This document shows positions 17,106-25,301 of a stretch of DNA of 64,000 nt, piece after piece (position 1 is the stretch's first letter; each line of letters opens with the position of its first letter). A program made the translations under genes and the position numbers. The DNA is from Olsenella_K absiana (lineage in GTDB: Bacteria > Actinomycetota > Coriobacteriia > Coriobacteriales > Atopobiaceae), in contig NZ_JAZGJQ010000002.1 in assembly GCF_036408855.1 (NCBI RefSeq), forward strand, positions 282,555-346,554, read 5' to 3'. The notes beneath the pieces are model-generated. The model was not told the DNA's origin. It saw nothing but the letters and a program-made list of their open reading frames with translations, and ran no database searches.

Positions 17106-18473
17106 CTAGCGTCTGCCCTGGTACTTGACGGTTTTGTCGCTGTAGTGGTCGTACTCCACGTCCGTGCCCTCGACGCGGTCGTAGACCCTGATGGCGTACG
17201 TCCCGCTGACTGGCGGCTCGAAGCTGAAGTCGGGGTCGGCGTCGTAGTCCCTCTGCGCCACGACCTCGCCCGTGTCCGCGTCGGTCACGACCACCTTGAA
17301 CTCCATGTGCTGGTTGGGACCGGAGTAGGTGTAGGCGCCCACGCGGATGGCGCCGTCCGCGACGTCCGCGTCCACGAAGACCGGCGTGGATTGGGTCAGC
17401 GAGGCCAGGTACTCGTCCCAGGCGTCGTATGAGTAGAACTCGCCGCTCACGTCCTCGCCCGCGTCGACGCGCGAGAGGTAGCTCGCCACCAGCTCGCTGT
17501 AGCGGGTGGCCGCCGCGAGGTCGAAGTGCGCGTTGTCCCAGAAGTCGTCCTCCGAGAACTCCTGCCAGAAGCCCTTCTGGAGGTTGAAGTCCAGGTAGCG
17601 GCCGCCATGGGCCTCGCAGATCCGCTTGATCTCGCCCATGTTCTCGACGTAGGTGCCGCCGTACATGAGGATTCGGTAGGTGGGCAGCGGCGGGACAAGG
17701 ACGTCCAGCTCGATCCCGTTCTCCTCGCAGATCTCTGCGAGCTTGGTGAAGCGCTCGCGCGCGTCCTCCGTCATGCCTCCGACGACCTCGCTGTCGGAGA
17801 GGTTGTTCTCGTGCATCTTCTCGGACGTGTTGGTCGAGAAGCCCCTCCCCATGTAGTGCTCCTCAGGGGTGTATACCTGCGCGGACTCCTCCGCACTCAT
17901 CCCCGACAGCCTGCGCGCGACGTTTCCGGCCACCTCGTCGGCGTCCACGCCCAGGATCGACCACGGCGCGAGGACGCCGAGCGAGGTGGGCGCGTTCACG
18001 AACGCGGGGTCCGCAGCCACGTGCCAGAGCTGTGCCACCTTGTAGGCAGGGAGCTGGCCGATGCCGCGCGCCTGGGCCATCGCGAGGCGCGCCACGACGG
18101 ACTCCTCCGAGACGAGGTCGTTATAGGAGACGCCGAACACCACGCGCTTGAGGTTGGAACCCCTGCGCGCGAGGACCGCCTCGAGCGTGTCCAGGGAGAC
18201 GCCGGGAGTGCCCTGCCCCAGGGCGAGGTTGAACGAGTCCGTCCCTAGGACTGGGTCGATGACGTCCGGGTCGAGAAACACCTCGGTGGTGGAGGAGCCG
18301 ACGTAGATGGTGTCGATCTCATCCTCGCACGAGTAGTAGTCGCGCCATGCCAGCTCAGTGTGAGACCCGTACGGCAGCAGGGCGTACGAGAGAGCCACAT
18401 CCAGGCCGACAAGGACAGCCACCAAGACCAGCGCCTTCGCCGCCACCCTCCAGGCCTTGCCCCATCTCGACAA
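17106..18473 (-). CDS. DltD/SGNH-like secreted-face protein (paralogue 1)
   Basis: 455 aa from TTG 18473, preceded by AAGGGGA; GTG 18524 would add 17 residues. A TATAAT at 18545-18550 (minus) would leave almost no leader for the longer form, favouring 18473. One N-terminal membrane segment (AAKALVLVAVLVGLDVALSY) anchors an extracytoplasmic domain. IYVGSSTTEVFLDPDVID carries the nucleophile Ser of DltD/SGNH-type enzymes, and FWDNAHFDLAAATRYSE the matching Asp-x-x-His. A beta-rich C-terminal domain (about 340-455) follows. It is homologous to the product of 20595-22067 over the whole length (shared NLALGQG/NQGFYG, GVSY, VLAPW/FLAPW landmarks). The role is presumably acyl transfer to a surface polymer with the MBOAT protein; unproven. 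Confidence 0.75.
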   Translation of the reverse strand: MSRWGKAWRVAAKALVLVAVLVGLDVALSYALLPYGSHTELAWRDYYSCEDEIDTIYVGSSTTEVFLDPDVIDPVLGTDSFNLALGQGTPGVSLDTLEAVLARRGSNLKRVVFGVSYNDLVSEESVVARLAMAQARGIGQLPAYKVAQLWHVAADPAFVNAPTSLGVLAPWSILGVDADEVAGNVARRLSGMSAEESAQVYTPEEHYMGRGFSTNTSEKMHENNLSDSEVVGGMTEDARERFTKLAEICEENGIELDVLVPPLPTYRILMYGGTYVENMGEIKRICEAHGGRYLDFNLQKGFWQEFSEDDFWDNAHFDLAAATRYSELVASYLSRVDAGEDVSGEFYSYDAWDEYLASLTQSTPVFVDADVADGAIRVGAYTYSGPNQHMEFKVVVTDADTGEVVAQRDYDADPDFSFEPPVSGTYAIRVYDRVEGTDVEYDHYSDKTVKYQGRR

Positions 18474-18544
18474 GCGACTCCCCTTCTGCTCGCCCCAAAC
18501 GCACTCGACGCGCCGGGGACGCACCCCGAAACGCTCCGTGCCGG

Positions 18545-18550
18545 ATTATA
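18545..18550 (-). promoter_or_regulatory. Candidate -10 of DltD-like paralogue 1
   Basis: TATAAT on the minus strand (context GGTATAATCC), in the divergent gap before dltA. The -35 is not convincing. The 18474-18763 gap also must hold the dltA promoter, which I cannot place. Confidence 0.4.
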
Positions 18551-18763
18551 CCTGCCTCCCCCGACGCCCTGGCAGCCCGACGCCCTTCCCAAGGAAACCT
18601 GCAGAAGTGATGGGATGGACTCAGCGGCGCGCCATCGACCGGCAGCACGACCATAATGGACGTCGCGACAAGGACGCGGGCGTCGCGAGGCTGCGCAGCG
18701 CCACGCCACAACCCCTCCCATCCAAGACCCGGCAGTCGCCCCTGCGACAGCATTGGAGCACAC

Positions 18764-20281
18764 ATGAAGAACGTCCTCGATTGGCTCGAGACCACGGCAC
18801 GGCGCCTGCCTGAGAAGGTCGCCGTCACCGACCCCACGAGCGAACTCACCTTCTCCCAGCTCATGCGCAACGCGCAGGAGGCCGGCAGCTGGCTCGCCGC
18901 CCGCGTGCAGCCAAGGTGCGCCGTCGCCCTCTTCATGGAGAAGAGCACGCGCGCCCTGTCGGCCATGTACGGCGCGGTCTACGCGGGCGCCTTCTACTGC
19001 GCGCTCGACGTGCGCCAGCCCAAGGCGCGCATCCTCTCCATCTGCGACACGCTCAAGCCCGGCGTCATCCTGGTGGACGAGGACAGCGAGGGCCAGGCGC
19101 GCGAGTTCTTCTCCGGCACGCCCTGGCAGCTGGCTCGCATCGAGGACGTCTTCGGCGAGGTCGACGAGGCCCTTCTCGCCCGGCGCCGCCGCCAGGCGAC
19201 CGACGTGGACCCGCTCTACGTCACCTTCACGAGCGGCTCGACCGGCACGCCCAAGGGCGTCGTCACGGCGCAGCGCGGCGTGCTCGACTTCGTGCCCGCC
19301 TTCGACGAGGCCGTCGGCATCACCGAGGACGACGTCCACGGCAACCAGGCGCCCTTCGACTTCGACGCCTCGGTCAAGGACATCTACTCGAGCCTCTACA
19401 AGGGCTCGAGCGTGGTCCTCATCCCGCGCGCGTACTTCCTCCAGCCCACCGTCCTCATGGACTACGTCGCCGACCACGGCTGCACCACCCTCGTGTGGGC
19501 CGTCGGCGCCATGGGCTTCGTCACGATCATGAACGCCTTCGACTACCGCGTGCCCACCTCCGTTGGGAAGGTGCTCTTCTCCGGCGAGGTCATGCCGCCC
19601 AAGGAGCTGCGGCACTGGCGCCGCTACCTGCCGGACGCCAAGTACGTGAACCTCTACGGCCCCACGGAGACCACCTGCAACTGCACCTACTTCGAGGTTC
19701 GGCGCGACTACGCCGACGACGAGGTCATCCCCGCCGGCAGGCCCTTCGCGGACGAGCGCGTCTTCCTGCTGGACGAGCAGGACCGCGAGGTCAGCGAGCC
19801 CGGCGTCCGCGGCGAGGTCTGCGTGAGCGGCACCACCCTGGCGCTCGGCTACCTGGACAACGCGGAGAGGACCGCCTCCGCCTTCGTGCAGAACCCCGCC
19901 AACGGCCGCTGGATGGAGACGATCTACCGCACCGGCGACCTCGCCACCTGGAACGAGGATGGCGACCTCGTCTACGCCACGCGCAAGGACAACCAGATCA
20001 AGCACATGGGCCAGCGCATCGAGCTGGGAGAGATCGAGACCGCGGCGCGCGGGGTCGAGGGCGTGGAGAACGCCTGCTGCCTCTACGACCACCGCCGCAA
20101 GAAGATCCGCCTCTTCTACGTGGGCACGACCGAGAAGGACGACCTTCTCGCCGCCCTCCACCAGGCGCTCCCGGAGTACATGATCCCCAACTCCACCAAG
20201 CGGCTCGATCGGTTCCCCCTGACGAGTAGCGGTAAGATTGACCGCAAGGAACTCAAGGCGCAGGCGCGCATCAAAGACTGA
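18764..20281 (+). CDS. dltA: D-alanine--D-alanyl carrier protein ligase DltA
   Basis: 505-aa AMP-forming adenylation enzyme that activates D-alanine and loads it on DltC. Core motifs: YVTFTSGSTGTPKGVV (A3, about residue 150), FDFDASVKDIYSSL, NLYGPTETTCNCTYF (A5), IYRTGDLATWNEDGDL (A7), RKDNQIKHMGQRIELGEIE (A8) and the C-terminal catalytic Lys in SSGKIDRKEL (A10). Length matches DltA (about 505). The start is ATG 18764 (MKNVLDWLE, the usual DltA N-terminus); the upstream extension is unconserved. dltC follows after 16 bp. D-Ala specificity is inferred from the neighbours. Confidence 0.92.
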   Translation: MKNVLDWLETTARRLPEKVAVTDPTSELTFSQLMRNAQEAGSWLAARVQPRCAVALFMEKSTRALSAMYGAVYAGAFYCALDVRQPKARILSICDTLKPGVILVDEDSEGQAREFFSGTPWQLARIEDVFGEVDEALLARRRRQATDVDPLYVTFTSGSTGTPKGVVTAQRGVLDFVPAFDEAVGITEDDVHGNQAPFDFDASVKDIYSSLYKGSSVVLIPRAYFLQPTVLMDYVADHGCTTLVWAVGAMGFVTIMNAFDYRVPTSVGKVLFSGEVMPPKELRHWRRYLPDAKYVNLYGPTETTCNCTYFEVRRDYADDEVIPAGRPFADERVFLLDEQDREVSEPGVRGEVCVSGTTLALGYLDNAERTASAFVQNPANGRWMETIYRTGDLATWNEDGDLVYATRKDNQIKHMGQRIELGEIETAARGVEGVENACCLYDHRRKKIRLFYVGTTEKDDLLAALHQALPEYMIPNSTKRLDRFPLTSSGKIDRKELKAQARIKD

Positions 20282-20297
20282 CAGGAAAGGGGCGCCC

Positions 20298-20543
20298 ATG
20301 GACGAGGTCACGCTGGACGACGTAATCGAGGTTCTCGAGGACGTGAAGGAGGACGTGGACTACAAGAGCGAGACCGCGCTGGTTGACGACCGTGTGCTCG
20401 ACTCCTTCGACATCCTCTCGCTCATCAGCGCGCTCAACGACGAGTTCGACGTCTCCATCCCCGCCAAGGACATCCTGCCCAAGAACTTCAACAGCGCCCA
20501 GGACATCCTCTCCCTGGTCAAGAGGCTGCAGGAAGAGGACTAG
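20298..20543 (+). CDS. dltC: D-alanyl carrier protein DltC
   Basis: 81-aa acyl carrier protein. The phosphopantetheine attachment Ser36 lies in VLDSFDILSLI. Acidic and four-helical in pattern, the usual DltC size. It carries D-Ala as a thioester from DltA to the MBOAT partner. AGGAAAGGGG upstream supports ATG 20298. Confidence 0.92.
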   Translation: MDEVTLDDVIEVLEDVKEDVDYKSETALVDDRVLDSFDILSLISALNDEFDVSIPAKDILPKNFNSAQDILSLVKRLQEED

Positions 20544-20594
20544 CCGGCGTCCGCGAGGACGGGCGAGAAGGACCACGAAGAGGATACGCACGTC

Positions 20595-22067
20595 GTGAAA
20601 GAGCCACAGAACTCCCCCCTCCCCGCAAACGACGCCATGGACGACGAGACGACAGTAACCTCGGGAGACGCGCCAGCCGACGGCAAGCCATGCCCCCGAC
20701 AGGCGGGGCGGCCCGGACGCTGGCGCGTCGTCGTCCGCGCGCTCGTACTCGTCGCGGTCCTCGTCCTCTCGGACGTGCTCATCACCCTCGCGCTCGAACC
20801 ATACGAGGCTGCGACCTACCTGTCCTGGATCAACTACCGCGAGAACGCCCCCGCGCACATCGACAACCTCATCGTGGGCGCCTCCACCGCCCTCGAGGGT
20901 CTCGACCCAGACACCATCGACGAGTCCCTGGGCACCACCACATTCAACCAGGGCTTCTACGGGGTCTCGTACAAGAACGTCGAGCGAACCATGACCACCA
21001 TCGCCGACGAGCGCGACCTCAAGCGCGTCTTCGTGGGCGTGAGCTACGAGTCGCTCGCCTCGTGGCCCAACATCTACTCGGACGCGATCTTCGCGCAGTC
21101 CAAGCTCTACGGTGAGAGCCTTCCCCAGCAGGCGTCCGAATGCCTCGAGATGCTCCTCGACGAGCAGTACCTCTACAAGCCCACGAGCTTCGTCTTCCTC
21201 GCGCCCTGGACCGTGGACAACGTGGGCACCGACCCCGTGGACGTGGGCAACAACATCCACAAGCGCCTCACCCTTACGCCCAAGGAGCTCGTGGCCACCG
21301 TGTCGGACTACTCCGAGAAGGGCTACGTCACCCACTCGCTCTCAGGCACCATCGACCTCGACGGCTTCGCCTCGTCCGTCCCCCTTCTCCCCTCGGGGTC
21401 AGGGGAGGAGTTCGTCCAGGCGAACCTCGACCACATCAGCCGGATGTGCGCCTACTGCCAGGACCACGGCATCGAGATCTACGTGATCATGATGCCGCGA
21501 CAGGACTTCAACGTCTTGAACCTCGGGCGCTCCTATCCCGAGCAGGCGATTCGCCTTCAGCAGGCGGTCGAGCAGGCGGGCGGCACCTACCTGGACGCGA
21601 ACGCCCTCGACCCCTCCGTCTATCGCGCGGGTACGGATGACTTCGTGGACGAGCAGCACCTCAACCATGGGGGCGCCGAGCGCTTCTCCGCCGTCCTCTC
21701 CAAGCTGGTATCCGAGCACGAGTCCGGCGTCGACCTTGCGAGCCTCTGCCTGCCCTACGACCAGTGGGACGGCTATGCCGCCCCCCTCGCGGGGCGCATC
21801 TGTCTCCTGCAATGCTCCGCCACCGTCTCGGGGGGCACGCTCGGCCTCGAGGCGATCCCTACCACAGGCCCCGACACCGCGGTCGAGTACCAGGTCGTAA
21901 GGGTCCACGCGGACGGGAGCGAGGAGGAGCTGCGCGGCTGGTCGGCAGACCCCAGCTTCTCGACCCGGCTCGAGGGCCACGGCTCTGCGACCGTGCGCGT
22001 CAACGTCCGCGTCCAGGGGTCGGACGCCCCCTACGAGCGCTACTGGCAGAAGGACTTCGAGTACTAG
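20595..22067 (+). CDS. dltD: DltD-like protein (paralogue 2)
   Basis: 490 aa. N-terminal cytoplasmic tail, one membrane segment (about 47-67, VVRALVLVAVLVLSDVLITLA), then an extracytoplasmic SGNH-like domain. LIVGASTALEGLDPDTID carries the candidate nucleophile Ser and DFVDEQHLNHGGAERFS the Asp/His pair. The C-terminal 120 residues form a beta-rich domain. The start is GTG 20595 with GAAGAGGAT upstream; ATG 20637 is an alternative. It sits 51 bp after dltC, so a dltA-dltC-dltD operon is likely. It is a paralogue of 17106-18473 with a GAS instead of GSS serine motif. Confidence 0.82.
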   Translation: MKEPQNSPLPANDAMDDETTVTSGDAPADGKPCPRQAGRPGRWRVVVRALVLVAVLVLSDVLITLALEPYEAATYLSWINYRENAPAHIDNLIVGASTALEGLDPDTIDESLGTTTFNQGFYGVSYKNVERTMTTIADERDLKRVFVGVSYESLASWPNIYSDAIFAQSKLYGESLPQQASECLEMLLDEQYLYKPTSFVFLAPWTVDNVGTDPVDVGNNIHKRLTLTPKELVATVSDYSEKGYVTHSLSGTIDLDGFASSVPLLPSGSGEEFVQANLDHISRMCAYCQDHGIEIYVIMMPRQDFNVLNLGRSYPEQAIRLQQAVEQAGGTYLDANALDPSVYRAGTDDFVDEQHLNHGGAERFSAVLSKLVSEHESGVDLASLCLPYDQWDGYAAPLAGRICLLQCSATVSGGTLGLEAIPTTGPDTAVEYQVVRVHADGSEEELRGWSADPSFSTRLEGHGSATVRVNVRVQGSDAPYERYWQKDFEY

Positions 22068-22151
22068 CGGGTCCCCGCGCGCAAGCGGGACCTCGCACAC
22101 TGCTGCAACCCCAGGTCCTTCTCATGCTTATCGGGCTCAGGCGAGACAAGA

Positions 22152-22185
22152 GAGCGGCCTGCGACGTTCTTGTCGCAGGCCGCTC
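22152..22185. terminator. Perfect hairpin between convergent dltD and the transpeptidase gene
   Basis: GAGCGGCCTGCGAC (22152-22165) pairs perfectly with GTCGCAGGCCGCTC (22172-22185), a 14-bp stem with a 6-nt loop and no strong T tract on either side. Probably a bidirectional terminator. Confidence 0.65.
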
Positions 22186-22220
22186 GCAGGTAGGCGCAGG
22201 TAGGTGCCAGGCGCGGGCCA

Positions 22221-22244
22221 GTCTGGCGCCCTCAGGCGCCAGAC
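22221..22244 (-). terminator. Hairpin just after the L,D-transpeptidase stop
   Basis: GTCTGGCGCC/GGCGCCAGAC, a 10-bp perfect stem with CTCA loop, 8 nt beyond the stop codon on the minus strand. No T tract. Confidence 0.5.
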
Positions 22245-22251
22245 CCGCTCC

Positions 22252-25110
22252 CTAGTAGGTGATCGTGAGACTACCGGTCACCATGTTGTCGTAGATCCAC
22301 TTGGCGACCTTGACCGGGCAGCGGATGCAGCCGTGTGAGATGTGCACACCGGTCTGAGCGGCCTCCGCCGGACCCCAGGTGCTGGGGTCGTTGATGTCGA
22401 TGCCGAGGACCGAGTGGTAGCCCATGCCACCCCAGATCGAGGTGTAGTAGTACAAGCCGTCGCTGCCGGGGTCCTGCGGGTCGCCCTGGGCGGGGCCGGA
22501 GCCGCCGAACTCGTACCCGTAGCTCGGGGTAATGTTGTAGAAGAACTCACCAATGAGCGTGCCACCGTTGGTCGAGTTGAGTTCGCTGGTACCCACGCCG
22601 ACGGCGACGTCGATGACGGGCGTCCAGTTCCAGGCGCTGCCCTTGAAGACGATGAGGCGGCACGCCGAGGTGTCGACGCAGAACATGTAGGGGCTGCCGG
22701 CCTGCGTGGACTTGCCGCCGTACCTACTCAGCGCGTAGTAGCCCGCGCCAGAGAGCTCGACCCTGGTGCCGTCGTCGCGGAAGTTGAACCAGGAGCCGTT
22801 GACGTTCACCCAGCCGGGAAGGTAGGTCGGGGACAGGCTCCAGGTCTGGGCGTCGGTGTAGTTCCGCTCGAAGGACTGGACGTTGGCGCCGTTGCTCGCG
22901 TTGGCGGCCGCGACGTCGAGCGCCTTGCCCGACGCCTTGTTGATGAAGGTGATGCCGCCGCCGTCGGCGATGACGACGGTCCAGCGCTGGGCGTCCGTCC
23001 CGTTGGACTCCCACAGGTGGACGTTGGCACCGTTCTCGGTGGAGCCCGCGTTCACGTCGAGCGCGAGACCGGAGGCCGCGTTGGTGATCGCGTAGTAGCC
23101 GCCGCCGGCGGAGGTGACGTAGTACTTCTGCGCGACGCTGTTGTTCTTCTCGTAGATCTGCACGTTGGTGCCCGAGGTGGCGGCGGCGCCGGCGGCGTCG
23201 AGGTCGAGGCCGAGGCGCGAGACGATCTCGTAGAGGCCGTCGTTGATGAGGCTCGCCTGCTCGAAGAGGAAGTGCTTGAGGTCGTAGCTGCCGGTGTTGC
23301 TGGCGACCTTGAGGGCCTTGCCGTTCTGCGTTCCCTCAAGGGAGAGCGCCTTCTGGCCCGCCGCGCTCGAGGAGGCGGTATCCGCCCTCACGACGGTGTA
23401 GTAGCCTCCCTGCCAGACGAGCTTCCAGGTGTTCATGTCGACGGCGGCGGTGGTGTGGTTGCCCCGCTGCACGACGTCCGTACTGTTCGCACTGGACTGG
23501 GTGAGGAAGCCGCCGGAGGCCGCGGTGCGGATGCGGAAGCTTCCGTCCTCGTTGAGGCTCACCTCGAAGCGCTGGGCAAGCGTGTCGTTGGACTCGTACG
23601 CCTGCGCCTTGGCGCCGTCCGCGCTGGAGGCCGCGTTGATGTCGAGCACCTTGCTGAGGTCCGCCAGGCTCGAGATCTTGTAGATGCCGTCCTTGAGGTA
23701 GTCGACCTTCTTGAGCGTAAAGCGCTGGGCGGCGGTGCCGTTGTCCTCGTAGGTCTGCAGGTTGGTGCCGTCCGCGCTGCCGCCCGCCACGAGGTCGAGG
23801 GCGAGGCCGCTGCCCTTGTTGACGAGGGTGATGCTGCCGTCGGCGTTGCGCCTGACCGCCCACCTCTGCGCGTCGGTCCTGTTGCCAGTGAACTGCTGGA
23901 CGTTGGAGCCCCAGGTGATCGCCCCGCAGTCGACGTCGAGCACCTTGCCGGAGCCCGCGACCGTGATGGTGTAGAAGCCCTCGTCGTCCTGCTCGAAGTA
24001 GAACTTCTGGGCGTTCGTGCCGTTGGAGGAGTACAGCTGGACGTTGGCGCCGTCGTCCTTGGAGTCGCAGGAGACGTCCAGGACCTTGCCGACGTTCTTG
24101 GCCAGCTCGACCGTGTAGAGGCCATCGCCGCCGGCGAGCGTCTGCTTGTTGTGCTCGTCGAATTTGGGGTTCAGCGTCAGGAAGTGGAACCTCTGCGCAC
24201 CGCTGTCGTTCTTGGACCAGACCTCGACGTTGGTGCCGCTCTCGCTACGGGCGCCGGTGACGTCAAGCGCGAGGCCCTTGTCCTTGGCGCTCAGGATGTA
24301 GAAGCCGCTGCCGTTGCGCTCGAGCAGCCACCTCTGGGCCAGCGTGCCGTTGCTCTCGTAGATCCAGACGTTGTTGCCGCTGGTGGGGTCGCCGTTCTTG
24401 AGGTCGAGCACCTCGTTGGTGCCCTTCAGGGTGAAGGTGTAGTAGCCGGACGCGTCATCGAACGTGACGTGCCACTGCTGGGCGCCCGACTTGTTGGCGC
24501 CGAAGATCTGTACGTTGGCCATGTTGGACGCGTTGCCGTTCTCGACGTCGAGCACCTTGGAGTAGTCCACGTCGGTCGCGATGGCGTAGTCGCCGTCGTC
24601 GAGGAGCCGCTCGTACTTGGGAGCCTCCGTGGGCGAGGAGGACGTGGGGGCAGCGGTCGTGGCCTCGGCCGCCGGCGCGTTCGAGGGGGCGGGCGCCGCG
24701 GTGGCACTCGTGGCGGACTCGGTCGCGTCCGAGGAGGACGCGGAGGTCGCGTCGCCGCTGGCGGTGGCCGCCTCGCCGGCCTCCTCGGCCGACGGGGTCG
24801 TCGCCGTGCTGGCGACGCCGACGAACTGCGGAGTGGTAGCGGACGCAGGCGCGGTCTCGGTAGTGGGTACCGCCTTGTCCTCGCGGGCCGAGGCGGACTC
24901 GGCCGCGGTGGTGGCGGTCGGGGTAGCGGACTCGGTCGCGGTGGTGGACGCGTCCTGCGCCTGTACGGTGGCGGGCGCGGGGTCGGTGGTGCTCGTGGCG
25001 GGCTCGGCCGCAAGCGCGACGCCCGGGACGGCGGTGAGGGCGGCAGCTGCGGTGCCTGCGACTATCATCCTCTTCAGTGAAGTGCGCGGGTTATAGCTCT
25101 CGAAGCCCAT
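22252..25110 (-). CDS. Secreted ricin-lectin-repeat L,D-transpeptidase
   Basis: 952 aa. Signal peptide (about 1-34, ending GVALAAEP), a Ser/Thr/Ala-rich linker (35-170), roughly eleven ricin B-type repeats (about 175-790; recurring GANVQ..ESNGTDAQRW) and a C-terminal YkuD domain (about 820-952). The catalytic motif is HISHGCIRCP with His926 and nucleophile Cys928. YkuD enzymes form 3-3 peptidoglycan crosslinks or attach proteins to peptidoglycan. The lectin repeats presumably bind wall glycan. Architecture parallels the NlpC/P60 protein at 10695-13334; the pair brackets the dlt genes. The GC-rich repeats are a likely site of slippage or recombination. Confidence 0.93.
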   Translation of the reverse strand: MGFESYNPRTSLKRMIVAGTAAAALTAVPGVALAAEPATSTTDPAPATVQAQDASTTATESATPTATTAAESASAREDKAVPTTETAPASATTPQFVGVASTATTPSAEEAGEAATASGDATSASSSDATESATSATAAPAPSNAPAAEATTAAPTSSSPTEAPKYERLLDDGDYAIATDVDYSKVLDVENGNASNMANVQIFGANKSGAQQWHVTFDDASGYYTFTLKGTNEVLDLKNGDPTSGNNVWIYESNGTLAQRWLLERNGSGFYILSAKDKGLALDVTGARSESGTNVEVWSKNDSGAQRFHFLTLNPKFDEHNKQTLAGGDGLYTVELAKNVGKVLDVSCDSKDDGANVQLYSSNGTNAQKFYFEQDDEGFYTITVAGSGKVLDVDCGAITWGSNVQQFTGNRTDAQRWAVRRNADGSITLVNKGSGLALDLVAGGSADGTNLQTYEDNGTAAQRFTLKKVDYLKDGIYKISSLADLSKVLDINAASSADGAKAQAYESNDTLAQRFEVSLNEDGSFRIRTAASGGFLTQSSANSTDVVQRGNHTTAAVDMNTWKLVWQGGYYTVVRADTASSSAAGQKALSLEGTQNGKALKVASNTGSYDLKHFLFEQASLINDGLYEIVSRLGLDLDAAGAAATSGTNVQIYEKNNSVAQKYYVTSAGGGYYAITNAASGLALDVNAGSTENGANVHLWESNGTDAQRWTVVIADGGGITFINKASGKALDVAAANASNGANVQSFERNYTDAQTWSLSPTYLPGWVNVNGSWFNFRDDGTRVELSGAGYYALSRYGGKSTQAGSPYMFCVDTSACRLIVFKGSAWNWTPVIDVAVGVGTSELNSTNGGTLIGEFFYNITPSYGYEFGGSGPAQGDPQDPGSDGLYYYTSIWGGMGYHSVLGIDINDPSTWGPAEAAQTGVHISHGCIRCPVKVAKWIYDNMVTGSLTITY

Positions 25111-25301
25111 GTAGCCTCCAATGTGATGTGAAACAATGAGCCAGAGTAATGGTATCAGAGTGGTGTCAGGCAGGCCTTATTCTGCCCTCCGGCTCCACAC
25201 TTCGCCGCCTCGGAGGCGCCCACGCTGCCCGGGAGGCCGTCTGCCTCTGCTACGATGGGCGCATATGCTTCTGAACCCCACCTGCCCGAATCGAGGGGAC
25301 C

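Noticed and set aside
11000..24600. Periodic repeats that could be mistaken for a CRISPR or other DNA repeat array
   Set aside because: The periodicity comes from ricin-type protein repeats in two genes; DNA copies are diverged and in frame.
22342..25080. 912-codon open frame opposite the L,D-transpeptidase gene
   Set aside because: Mirror of the lectin-repeat codons; the minus-strand gene has signal peptide, repeats and catalytic motif, the opposite frame only Val/Gly/Arg-rich sequence.
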